DNA of 9,671 nt, from assembly GCA_017849335.1 (NCBI GenBank), contig JAFIHP010000115.1, positions 1-9,671 on the forward strand, read 5' to 3'. Made by a program: the position numbers and the translations under genes. Shown here one piece after another: positions 1 to 6,016 of the stretch (the first letter of the stretch is position 1; each line of letters begins with the position of its first letter). Under the pieces are notes generated by a model that worked only from the letters and a program-made list of their open reading frames with translations, did no database searches and had not been told where the DNA came from. This DNA is from Actinomycetales bacterium. GTDB lineage: Bacteria > Actinomycetota > Actinomycetes > S36-B12.

Positions 1-1122
1 AAGCAGCCGCCGTGGTTCCGCATGATCGCGACCAACGTCAAGGCGGAAAGGCGGTTCCTGTCGACAATCGCGCGGCGCCTCGACACCCTTGGCGAGCGCG
101 TGGATCGCATCAGCATTCAGCCCGCGCACCGTGTCGATGTCGGAGGCGACCTGAAGCGCCATGAGCCGACGGTTCCACGCCGGCAGCCGGCGGATCTGCC
201 GCGTCATGCTCTCGGACTCGCCGTCAAACTGGCCCATGAACCCGAACCGCTGCGCCCAGCTGCGCCGGCTGAACAGCGATTCGTACAGGATCTGCATCGC
301 GTGGCCGCCCTCGACCAGGACGGCGAACGCCTCCCGATGCGGCGGGGCGCTCTGCAACGCCAGGCGCAGCGCCGCGGCGTCCATGAGGGCCAGGAGGGTC
401 ACCGCGTAGTGGCGGCGGGCTCGAACCGACCGCACCCAGATGAGCACGGGGTAGGTGTGGTGGGTCAGTCGCAGCCGGGTGGCCCACACCGACCACGACA
501 AGAACGCGCCGGGGAGGTAGTCCAACGCGCCTCCGACCGCGAACCGCGACAGCAGCTCCGGCCCCCACGCCGGCTCACCCCCCGCGGTCGTCAGCGCCGA
601 CACCTCGACCTCGCGGTCGAGGTAGGTCGAGTAGATGGTCGGCAGGAAGCCGATCATGAGCGCCACGACGATCGGGCCTGTGGCCGCCGCGAGAAAGTCG
701 ATGACGGTCTGGTCCTCGGTGTTCACCGCGGCGAACCCGAGGGTCAGCAGACTGGAACCGCCCTGCCGCATCGAGTCGCCCAGGCTCTCGCGGCCTCCGA
801 CGCCGTAGATGAGCAACCCGTACGCGACGAGGAACAGCAGCAGCCACGTCAGCAGCTGGCACAGCAGGATCGTCGGACCGACCCACGCCAGGACCGAGTC
901 ACGCCAGCGGTAGGAACGACGCAGTCGCGAGAACCCCATCGCGACGGCGACCACCGTGCTCGCGACCGCATCGCTGATCAGCGACCGCAGCGACCGCGGG
1001 ACGACCACAGTCCGCATGAGGCTGAAGGTGGTCGCGATCAGCAGGAAGATGCCGCCGAGCGTCGCCGCGCTTCGCGAGAGCACGTCGGCCAGCAGCTGCG
1101 ACACGCGAGGATGCTCCCACAC
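1..1122 (-). CDS. Ion-channel-like membrane protein, degenerate pore loop (partial, C-terminus beyond left edge)
   Basis: This reading frame is open from 1122 down to base 1 without a stop, giving at least 374 residues. It has hydrophobic segments at about residues 20-40, 77-105 and 138-163. Between the last two lies a pore-loop-like stretch, SSLLTLGFAAV (residues 123-133), where two-pore-type potassium channels have T-x-G-[YFL]-G-D. The following helix ends in GFLPTIYSTYLDREVEVS, and further on comes THHTYPVLIWVRS (about residues 220-232). I recognise both from a bacterial 'two pore domain potassium channel family' group with a cytosolic C-terminal domain. The G-D of the filter is replaced by A-A, so potassium conduction is doubtful. 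The start is uncertain: GTG at 1122 precedes WEHPRVSQ, but GTG at 1104 has a GGGAG 9 nt upstream. The gene is divergent from the DUF4446 gene, 20 nt away. Membrane location is well supported; channel activity is inference. Confidence 0.72.
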   Translation of the reverse strand, partial: MWEHPRVSQLLADVLSRSAATLGGIFLLIATTFSLMRTVVVPRSLRSLISDAVASTVVAVAMGFSRLRRSYRWRDSVLAWVGPTILLCQLLTWLLLFLVAYGLLIYGVGGRESLGDSMRQGGSSLLTLGFAAVNTEDQTVIDFLAAATGPIVVALMIGFLPTIYSTYLDREVEVSALTTAGGEPAWGPELLSRFAVGGALDYLPGAFLSWSVWATRLRLTHHTYPVLIWVRSVRARRHYAVTLLALMDAAALRLALQSAPPHREAFAVLVEGGHAMQILYESLFSRRSWAQRFGFMGQFDGESESMTRQIRRLPAWNRRLMALQVASDIDTVRGLNADAIHALAKGVEAPRDCRQEPPFRLDVGRDHAEPRRLL

Positions 1123-1130
1123 CCGCCGAC

Positions 1131-1136
1131 TACGCT
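1131..1136 (+). promoter_or_regulatory. Predicted -10 element (TACGCT) for leaderless transcription of the DUF4446-pheA-rfbB-rfbD operon
   Basis: TACGCT matches TANNNT and ends 6 nt before the GTG at 1143, so a transcript starting about 7 nt downstream would begin on the start codon. No clear -35 box is seen. The hexamer lies in the 20-nt gap to the divergent membrane-protein gene. Confidence 0.5.
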
Positions 1137-1142
1137 GCGGGA

Positions 1143-1634
1143 GTGACTTCGGACCCCCAGTCGGCGCTTCTCGTCGGCGTCATCGGCATCGTCGTCGGTG
1201 TCGTCGGGGTCTCGCTGGGTGCCGTGGCGATCGCCCGGTTGTCCCGGCTGCACCGGTCCTACGCCCTCCTCCAGGCGGGCGAGGGCCGCGAGACGATCGT
1301 CGACGTCATGGGCCGCACGATCGGGGAGTTCAACGACCTGCGGGACGAGGTCCGTCACCTGGAGAAGCAGCTGGCCATCACGCGCCGCGACCTCGCCATG
1401 GCGCTTCGGCACGTCTCGGTCGTCCGCTACGACGCGTTCGGCGACATGGGTGGCCGGTTCTCGTTCTCCGCGGCTCTGCTGGACGACTCGGGTGACGGTC
1501 TGGTCATCACGTCGATCCACGCCCGCAGCGAGACGCGCACCTACCTCAAGGGCCTGTCCGGGGGCGGAAGCGACATCCTTCTCTCCCCGGAGGAGCAGCA
1601 GGCGGTGCGGATCGCCCGCGGGCAGGAGAGCTAG
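1143..1634 (+). CDS. DUF4446 family membrane-anchored protein
   Basis: This is a 163-residue protein of unknown function. It has one N-terminal transmembrane segment (about residues 8-30). An amphipathic, probably coiled-coil stretch follows at about 62-92 (for example DEVRHLEKQLAITRRDLAMA). The C-terminal domain contains VRYDAFGDMGGRFSFSAALL (94-113) and SIHARSETRTYLKGL (124-138), which I recognise as the hallmark of DUF4446. The length fits the family. The GTG start was chosen because a TANNNT -10 element ends 6 nt upstream and because it gives the membrane anchor right at the N-terminus. The gene ends 3 nt before pheA, so it is likely the first gene of that operon. No enzymatic motif is visible; a cytoplasm-facing scaffold or regulatory role is only a guess. 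Confidence 0.88.
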   Translation: MTSDPQSALLVGVIGIVVGVVGVSLGAVAIARLSRLHRSYALLQAGEGRETIVDVMGRTIGEFNDLRDEVRHLEKQLAITRRDLAMALRHVSVVRYDAFGDMGGRFSFSAALLDDSGDGLVITSIHARSETRTYLKGLSGGGSDILLSPEEQQAVRIARGQES

Positions 1635-1637
1635 TCG

Positions 1638-2561
1638 ATGCGAATCGCATTCCTCGGCCCCGAGGGCACCTTCTGCCAGGCGGCCCTCCTGACCATGCCG
1701 CTCGACGCCGGTACCGAGACGGTGCCGGCGAAGTCGGTGCAGGCGGCGATCGACCTCGTGCGAGACGGCGACGTCGACCGTGCGCTGATCCCGATCGAGA
1801 ACAGCGTCGAGGGCTCGGTCTCCGTGACGCTCGACGAGCTGGCGAACGGCGTCCGGCTCGTCATCGTCGACGAGGTCACCCTGCCGGTCCGGTTCACGCT
1901 CATGGCCCGGCCCGGTGTCACGTTGGCCGACGTGCGGACGGTCGCCTCCCATCCGCACGCCCTGGCCCAGGTCCGTGGCTGGGCGAGCGAGAACCTGCCG
2001 GACGCGACGTTGATCCCGGCCCTGTCGACCGCCGGTGCCGCCGCCGCCCTGAGCGTCGAGCCGACCCCGTTCGATGCCGCCGTCGCCCCCCGGATCGCCG
2101 CGGACCACTACGGGCTGGACGTCCTGGCGGACGGCATCGGCGACACGGAGGAGGCCGCGACCCGGTTCGTCCTGGTCCAGCGCCCGGGTGCGCTGCCGGC
2201 GCCCACCGGCGCGGACAAGACGACCCTCTCGCTCTACATGCGCCAGGACGAGCCCGGAGCGCTGATGGCGATCCTCAACGAGTTCGCCGTGCGCGGCGTG
2301 AACCTCACCCGCATCGAGTCCCGACCGACCAAGCGCGTCCTGGGCGACTACTTCTTCAGCGTCGACGTCGAGGGCCACGTGGCCGATGCCCGCGTGGCCG
2401 AGGCCCTGATGGGCCTGCACCGCGTCTGCCTCGATGTGCGCTTCCTGGGCTCCTACCCACGGCATGATGGCAAGGCACCCGTACTGCGGTCGGGGGTGAC
2501 CGACGTCGACTTCGCCGACGCAGCGGCATGGCTGGACCGACTCAAGGAGAGCGGCACGTGA
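1638..2561 (+). CDS. pheA: Prephenate dehydratase (monofunctional, with ACT domain)
   Basis: The enzyme converts prephenate to phenylpyruvate, the committed step to L-phenylalanine, in the cytoplasm. The protein is 307 residues, usual for the monofunctional actinobacterial form with no chorismate mutase domain. The catalytic region spans about residues 1-180 and shows GPEGTFCQ (7-14), PIENSVEGS (52-60) and the TRF motif (175-177). An ACT regulatory domain follows at about 194-273, with GALMAILNEFAVRGVNLTRI (207-226) and ESRP (227-230), the residues expected to bind phenylalanine for feedback inhibition. The ATG is 3 nt after the DUF4446 stop and has GGAGAG 7 nt upstream. Its TGA overlaps the GTG of rfbB by 4 nt, so the two are likely translationally coupled. 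Confidence 0.96.
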   Translation: MRIAFLGPEGTFCQAALLTMPLDAGTETVPAKSVQAAIDLVRDGDVDRALIPIENSVEGSVSVTLDELANGVRLVIVDEVTLPVRFTLMARPGVTLADVRTVASHPHALAQVRGWASENLPDATLIPALSTAGAAAALSVEPTPFDAAVAPRIAADHYGLDVLADGIGDTEEAATRFVLVQRPGALPAPTGADKTTLSLYMRQDEPGALMAILNEFAVRGVNLTRIESRPTKRVLGDYFFSVDVEGHVADARVAEALMGLHRVCLDVRFLGSYPRHDGKAPVLRSGVTDVDFADAAAWLDRLKESGT

Positions 2562-3538
2562 GGTACTTCGTCACCGGAGCGGCCGGCTTCATCGGCTCCC
2601 ACTTCGTCCGGCGGCTGCTCGCCGGGGAGTACGGCGTCGAGCCGTCAGGCGTCACCGTCTACGACAAGCTGACGTACGCCGGCAACCTCCAGAACCTCGC
2701 GAGCGTCGCGGACGACCCGCGGTACTCGTTCGTCCAGGGCGACATCTGCGACGGCAGCCTGCTCGACCAGGTTCTGCCGGGGCACGACGTCGTCGTCAAC
2801 TTCGCCGCCGAGACGCACGTCGACCGGTCCATCCACGGACCGCAGGACTTCGTCGTGACCAACGTCGTGGGCACGCAGACGCTCCTGGACGCGTGCCTGC
2901 GCCACGGCATCGCCCGCACGGTCCACATCGGCACCGACGAGGTGTACGGGTCGATCGAGACCGGCTCGTGGACCGAGTCTGAGCCGCTCCTGCCGAACTC
3001 GCCGTACTCGGCGGCGAAGGCGGCGGCCGAGCTGCTCGTGCGCGCCTACTTCGTGACCTACGGGCTGAACGTCTCCAGCACCCGGTGCTCGAACAACTAC
3101 GGGCCCTTCCAGTTCCCCGAGAAGGTCATCCCGCTGTTCGTCACGAACCTCATCGACGGCCAGCAGGTCCCGCTCTACGGCGACGGCCTCAACGTGCGCG
3201 ACTGGCTGCACGTCGACGACCACTGCCGAGGGATCGCGCTGGTGATCGCGAAGGGAGAGCCCGGCCAGTCGTACAACATCGGCGGCGGGCTCGAGCTGAA
3301 CAACCGCGAGCTGACCGAGCGGGTGCTCGATGCGATGGGGGCCGACTGGAGCTCCGTCCGAGCCGTGGAGGACCGGAAGGGACACGACCGCCGATACTCG
3401 GTGGACGACTCCCGCCTGCGGGCCCTGGGCTACGCGCCGCAGCACCGCTTCGAGGACGGACTGCTGGAGACCGTCCAGTGGTACCGGGACAACGAGGCGT
3501 GGTGGCGGCCGCTGAAGGCGAAGGCGGCGATCTCCTGA
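2558..3538 (+). CDS. rfbB: dTDP-glucose 4,6-dehydratase
   Basis: The enzyme converts dTDP-D-glucose to dTDP-4-keto-6-deoxy-D-glucose, the second step of dTDP-L-rhamnose synthesis. It is a 326-residue extended short-chain dehydrogenase. It shows the NAD-binding GAAGFIG (7-13), the catalytic TDEVYG (126-131) that holds the Asp-Glu pair specific to this dehydratase, and YSAAK (150-154) with catalytic Tyr and Lys. CSNNYGPFQFPEKVIP (177-192) and RDWLHVDDH (214-222) are typical of RfbB. The GTG at 2558 was chosen over an upstream in-frame start at 2528, because it begins directly with the Rossmann strand RYFVTGAAG and has AAGGAGA at 2544-2550. It overlaps pheA by GTGA, and its TGA shares one base with the rfbD ATG. 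The product would feed cell-wall or surface-polysaccharide rhamnose. rmlB is a synonym. Confidence 0.96.
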   Translation: MRYFVTGAAGFIGSHFVRRLLAGEYGVEPSGVTVYDKLTYAGNLQNLASVADDPRYSFVQGDICDGSLLDQVLPGHDVVVNFAAETHVDRSIHGPQDFVVTNVVGTQTLLDACLRHGIARTVHIGTDEVYGSIETGSWTESEPLLPNSPYSAAKAAAELLVRAYFVTYGLNVSSTRCSNNYGPFQFPEKVIPLFVTNLIDGQQVPLYGDGLNVRDWLHVDDHCRGIALVIAKGEPGQSYNIGGGLELNNRELTERVLDAMGADWSSVRAVEDRKGHDRRYSVDDSRLRALGYAPQHRFEDGLLETVQWYRDNEAWWRPLKAKAAIS

Positions 3539-4449
3539 TGCGCGCCCTGGTCGTCGGCTGCGACGGGCAGCTCGGCACGGAGGTCGTCGACGTCCTGCGG
3601 CGCGACGGCGCCGAGGTCGTCGGGCTGGACCGGCCCGAGATCGACATCGCCGACGGCGACTCGGTCGCCTCGGCGTTCTCCCTCGCCCAGCCCGACGTCG
3701 TCGTCAACTGCGCCGCGTGGACCGCTGTCGACGCTGCGGAGGAGCACGAGCAGGATGCCCTGCGCGCCAACGGGATCGGGCCTGCGGTGCTCGCCCAGGC
3801 CTGCGCAGCCACAGACGCATGGCTGGTCCACCTGTCCACCGACTACGTCTTCGACGGCGTCGCGCGCACGCCGTACGCCGAGGACGCCGTGCCCGCCCCG
3901 CGTACGGCCTACGGGCGAACCAAGCTCGCCGGCGAGGCCGCGGTGCGTGTGGCACTGCCCGACCGCCACTACATCGTGCGAACGGCCTGGCTCTACGGCC
4001 TTCGCGGCGAGAACTTCGTCAAGACCATGCTGCGGCTGGAGGCCGAGCGCGACACGATCGACGTCGTCGACGACCAGCGCGGCCAGCCGACGTACGCCCG
4101 TGACCTGGCCGAGCAGCTGGCGATGCTGGTGGCCCGACGCCCGCCGGCCGCGACCTTCCACGGGACGAACTCCGGTCAGACCACCTGGTACCAGCTGGCC
4201 CGGGAGATCTTCCGCCTCGCCGGCGCGGACCCGCTGCGGGTCCGCCCGACCACGTCGGCGCAGTTCGTCCGGCCCGCCCAGCGGCCGGCGTTCTCCGTTC
4301 TCGGCCACGCCGGCTGGGCCCGGGCAGGCATGCCCTCGATGCGGCCGTGGCACGACGCGCTCGTGGCGGCGTTCGCGGACGGCTTCGCGGCCCAGGCGGC
4401 CGCGCGCGAGCCGGCTGTCGTCGCGACGAGCACGACGACTCAGCCGTAG
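3538..4449 (+). CDS. rfbD: dTDP-4-dehydrorhamnose reductase
   Basis: The enzyme reduces dTDP-4-keto-L-rhamnose to dTDP-L-rhamnose with NAD(P)H, the last step of the pathway. The protein is 303 residues, the normal length. It has the Rossmann motif GCDGQLG (7-13), the family signature STDYVFDG (100-107), the catalytic Tyr and Lys in YGRTK (125-129), and RTAWLYG (148-154), GENFVKTML (157-165) and GQPTYARDLA (182-191), all characteristic of RmlD. The ATG at 3538 shares its A with the rfbB stop (TGATG), so translation is likely coupled. The last 20 or so residues are Ala/Thr-rich and probably disordered. It is the last gene of the plus-strand operon. The partner enzymes RfbA (thymidylyltransferase) and RfbC (3,5-epimerase) are not encoded in the window. 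Confidence 0.96.
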   Translation: MRALVVGCDGQLGTEVVDVLRRDGAEVVGLDRPEIDIADGDSVASAFSLAQPDVVVNCAAWTAVDAAEEHEQDALRANGIGPAVLAQACAATDAWLVHLSTDYVFDGVARTPYAEDAVPAPRTAYGRTKLAGEAAVRVALPDRHYIVRTAWLYGLRGENFVKTMLRLEAERDTIDVVDDQRGQPTYARDLAEQLAMLVARRPPAATFHGTNSGQTTWYQLAREIFRLAGADPLRVRPTTSAQFVRPAQRPAFSVLGHAGWARAGMPSMRPWHDALVAAFADGFAAQAAAREPAVVATSTTTQP

Positions 4450-4457
4450 GGCGTGCG

Positions 4458-4471
4458 GGGCCGTCAGGCCC
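4458..4471. terminator. Possible short hairpin between convergent genes
   Basis: GGGCC and GGCCC form a 5-bp stem around a GTCA loop between rfbD and the convergent SRPBCC gene, overlapping the latter's stop codon. There is no T-run on either side, so intrinsic termination is only possible, not shown. Confidence 0.25.
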
Positions 4472-4913
4472 TGGCGAGGTCCAGGTGCCTGCGGATCAGC
4501 ACCTCCCAGGCGCCCACGTGCTCCTCGCCGTGTGCCGCGAGCTCGCGCAGCGCATCGTCGGCCTCCGGCCGCAGCGCCGTCGCGTCGTAGTCGACACGGA
4601 CCCGGCTTCCTGCCGGGACCGCCTCGATCTGGACGGTGACGAGGGCAGCGGTGTCGGGCGCGGACAGGCGCGCGTACCGGATGCGGTGCGGCGGCGCGCT
4701 CTCCGTGACGAGCCAGGTGGTCTCGTGGCCGCCGACATCGGTGGTGAACACGGTGCCCGGCACCGTGTCATCGGGCGCGTCCGCGGGGAACCGGGGCTCC
4801 CAGCCCTCGACCCACGCCCGCTCGCCCCGGGCGGTGAACAGGACGAACGCCTGGGCCGGCGGCAGGGGGACCTCGATGGTCGCGCCGAACGCGACCCGGG
4901 GACGGCCGCTCAC
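4464..4913 (-). CDS. SRPBCC (START/Bet v1-like) family protein
   Basis: This is a small soluble protein of 149 residues with the pattern of the SRPBCC hydrophobic-cavity fold. An N-terminal strand (VAFGATIEVPLPPAQAFVLF, 7-26) is followed by ERAWVEGWEPRF (31-42), PGTVFTTDVGGHETTWLV (52-69) and a mid strand, then VRVDYDATAL (105-114) and a long C-terminal helix (about 119-146). This resembles the AHSA1/polyketide-cyclase-like branch, whose members bind or act on hydrophobic ligands; the ligand here is unknown. The GTG at 4913 overlaps the TGA of the upstream ribbon-helix-helix-like gene (GTGA), so the two are likely co-translated. A longer reading from 5162 would run through that gene in another frame and is not credible. 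A ligand-binding partner of the neighbouring regulator is a reasonable guess. Confidence 0.82.
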   Translation of the reverse strand: MSGRPRVAFGATIEVPLPPAQAFVLFTARGERAWVEGWEPRFPADAPDDTVPGTVFTTDVGGHETTWLVTESAPPHRIRYARLSAPDTAALVTVQIEAVPAGSRVRVDYDATALRPEADDALRELAAHGEEHVGAWEVLIRRHLDLARA

Positions 4914-5155
4914 GACCCCTCCGCCAGGCGGTGCGAGTCGGCCGCCGTGAGGTCGAGTCCGTAGACGGCCTTCAGCTTCTCGATCGTAGCGATCGTGTCG
5001 GGGCCGAAGGGTGGCTTGCCCTCGAACGAGTGCAAGACGATCCCTTCGACGAGGTCGCCCAGCGGCATGTCGAGGTACTCCGCGAGGCCCTTGAGCACCT
5101 TGAGCAGGCGGGACTCGATCCGCATCCCGGTCTGAACCCGCGTCACTGTTACCAT
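4910..5155 (-). CDS. Small ribbon-helix-helix-like protein (putative transcriptional regulator)
   Basis: This is an 81-residue protein. Residues 5-14 (TRVQTGMRIE) could form the DNA-contacting strand. Residues 15-28 form a Leu-rich helix (SRLLKVLKGLAEYL), then a turn DMPLG, and a second helix at about 33-46 (GDLVEGIVLHSFEG). This is the order and spacing of MetJ/Arc ribbon-helix-helix proteins. The C-terminal tail (about 47-81) has a further helix, PDTIATIEKLKAVYG. I recognise the fold pattern, not a named family. The ATG at 5155 was chosen because TACCGT ends 6 nt upstream; ATG at 5125 (Met11) is an alternative that would lose much of the strand. It precedes the SRPBCC gene with a 4-nt overlap. 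A nested inverted repeat covers its promoter and start, which suggests autoregulation. Confidence 0.72.
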   Translation of the reverse strand: MVTVTRVQTGMRIESRLLKVLKGLAEYLDMPLGDLVEGIVLHSFEGKPPFGPDTIATIEKLKAVYGLDLTAADSHRLAEGS

Positions 5156-5180
5156 GGTACAACGGTACCAGAACGTGACG
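5141..5180. promoter_or_regulatory. Operator-like nested inverted repeat over the start of the RHH-like gene
   Basis: The outer arms CGTCACTGTT (5141-5150) and AACGTGACG (5172-5180) are complementary with one bulged base. The inner arms TGGTAC (5155-5160) and GTACCA (5165-5170) are perfect with a 4-nt spacer. TACCATGGTA (5150-5159) is itself palindromic. The dyad covers the predicted -10 and the start codon. It spans DNA on both sides of the predicted transcript start, so it suits a protein-binding site better than an RNA hairpin. The bound protein is inferred to be the RHH-like product. Confidence 0.55.
5162..5167 (-). promoter_or_regulatory. Predicted -10 element (TACCGT) for the RHH/SRPBCC unit
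   Basis: On the minus strand TACCGT is followed by 6 nt (TGTACC) and then the ATG at 5155, giving a leaderless arrangement. The hexamer lies inside the nested inverted repeat, so a bound repressor would block it. No -35 box is evident. Confidence 0.5.
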
Positions 5181-5205
5181 GCGCCCCGGGCGTGCCAGCG
5201 CGAGC

Positions 5206-6000
5206 TCAGGCCCCGATCGCGTCGAGCACGTCCGCCACCGCGTAGCCAGGCTCGCGGCCGGCGATGACGTCGGCGTACTGGCGCATCTCGTCCACCGCGT
5301 GGCCCATGAGCACCCCGACCCCGGCCCACTGCAGCATCGCGATGTCGTTCATCGAGTCGCCGATGGTCAGCGTCAGCGCCGGGTCGATGCCGAGGCGGTC
5401 GCACAAGCGGGCGAGCATCGTGGCCTTCGAGACGCCCTGCGGTCCGATGTCGAGCCACGCCACGTCCGCCACGCCGAACACGACCGAGTGGAGCCCGAGC
5501 TCCGCCGCGACCGGACCGAGCCCCGTCTCCTGATGGGAGTCGCTGCGGACGACGACGCGGATCGCCGGCTCGTGCAGCAGCTCCTCGAACGGGACCTCGC
5601 GGATGCCCTCGGCCAGCGCGCTGTGCGTGAACGCCTGGTTGGTGCGGAACAGGCCGTGGACGTCCTCGACCGCATACATGCCCTCGGGCACCCGGTCGCG
5701 GATCGTCATGAGGAGGTCGGTCGGGTCGAACGCGATCGTCTCGACGATCTCGTCGGGATCGATCTGCGCGAGCAGTGCGCCGTTGCTGCACACGGCCCAG
5801 TCGGTCATCCCCGCGGCGCGGCACACCGGGAGCGTCGTGGACATGGAGCGTCCGGTCGCCGCGACCACCATGATGCCGAGCTCCTGGACCCGGGCGACGG
5901 CCTCGGCCACGCGTCCCGGGACGACCCCGTCGTGCGGCAGGAGGGTGTCGTCGAGATCGATGGCGACGAGCTGGGGCAGGAATCCGTCGGGCAGGCGCAT
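5206..6000 (-). CDS. HAD-superfamily hydrolase, Cof/IIB type (putative sugar-phosphate or related phosphatase)
   Basis: This is a 264-residue cytosolic HAD phosphatase. Motif I is DLDDT (15-19), with Asp15 as nucleophile and Asp17 as acid/base. Motif II is the Thr in ATGRS (48-52). Motif III is Lys192 in GVSKA, and motif IV is GDSMND (214-219), which binds magnesium. The cap between motifs II and III (about residues 75-185) is of the IIB/Cof type, and GVSKA followed by GDSMND is characteristic of that group. The substrate cannot be read from sequence. The ATG at 6000 (MRLPDGFLPQ) starts 13 nt after the serS stop; a frame extension to 6075 would run back into serS and adds no domain. It is likely co-transcribed with serS. 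A TAGCGT at 6016-6011 could also supply its own promoter. Confidence 0.9.
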   Translation of the reverse strand: MRLPDGFLPQLVAIDLDDTLLPHDGVVPGRVAEAVARVQELGIMVVAATGRSMSTTLPVCRAAGMTDWAVCSNGALLAQIDPDEIVETIAFDPTDLLMTIRDRVPEGMYAVEDVHGLFRTNQAFTHSALAEGIREVPFEELLHEPAIRVVVRSDSHQETGLGPVAAELGLHSVVFGVADVAWLDIGPQGVSKATMLARLCDRLGIDPALTLTIGDSMNDIAMLQWAGVGVLMGHAVDEMRQYADVIAGREPGYAVADVLDAIGA

Positions 6001-6010
6001 GATGCCCGCC

Positions 6011-6016
6011 ACGCTA
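6011..6016 (-). promoter_or_regulatory. Possible -10 element (TAGCGT) for the HAD gene
   Basis: TAGCGT lies 10 nt upstream of the ATG at 6000, and its TAG is also the serS stop codon. If used, transcription would begin about 3 nt before the start codon. The spacing is longer than at the other promoters here, and read-through from serS is an equally good explanation. Confidence 0.25.

Noticed and set aside
22..1146. 374-residue plus-strand open frame
   Set aside because: It is antisense to the channel-like gene. Its product is Arg/Gln/Pro-rich without domains, while the minus strand gives clear transmembrane helices and a pore loop. Typical high-GC shadow.
1038..2465. 475-residue minus-strand open frame
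   Set aside because: It runs antisense across the DUF4446 gene and pheA, both with strong family motifs; the product is low-complexity Arg/Asp/Gly-rich.
3085..3537. N-terminal extension of the RfbD frame
   Set aside because: The added 151 residues lie in the wrong frame of rfbB and have no domain; RfbD begins normally at the ATG at 3538.
5156..5824. N-terminal extension of the RHH-like frame to 5824
   Set aside because: It reads through the HAD gene in another frame and is Arg-rich. The short 81-residue form has a fitting promoter and fold.
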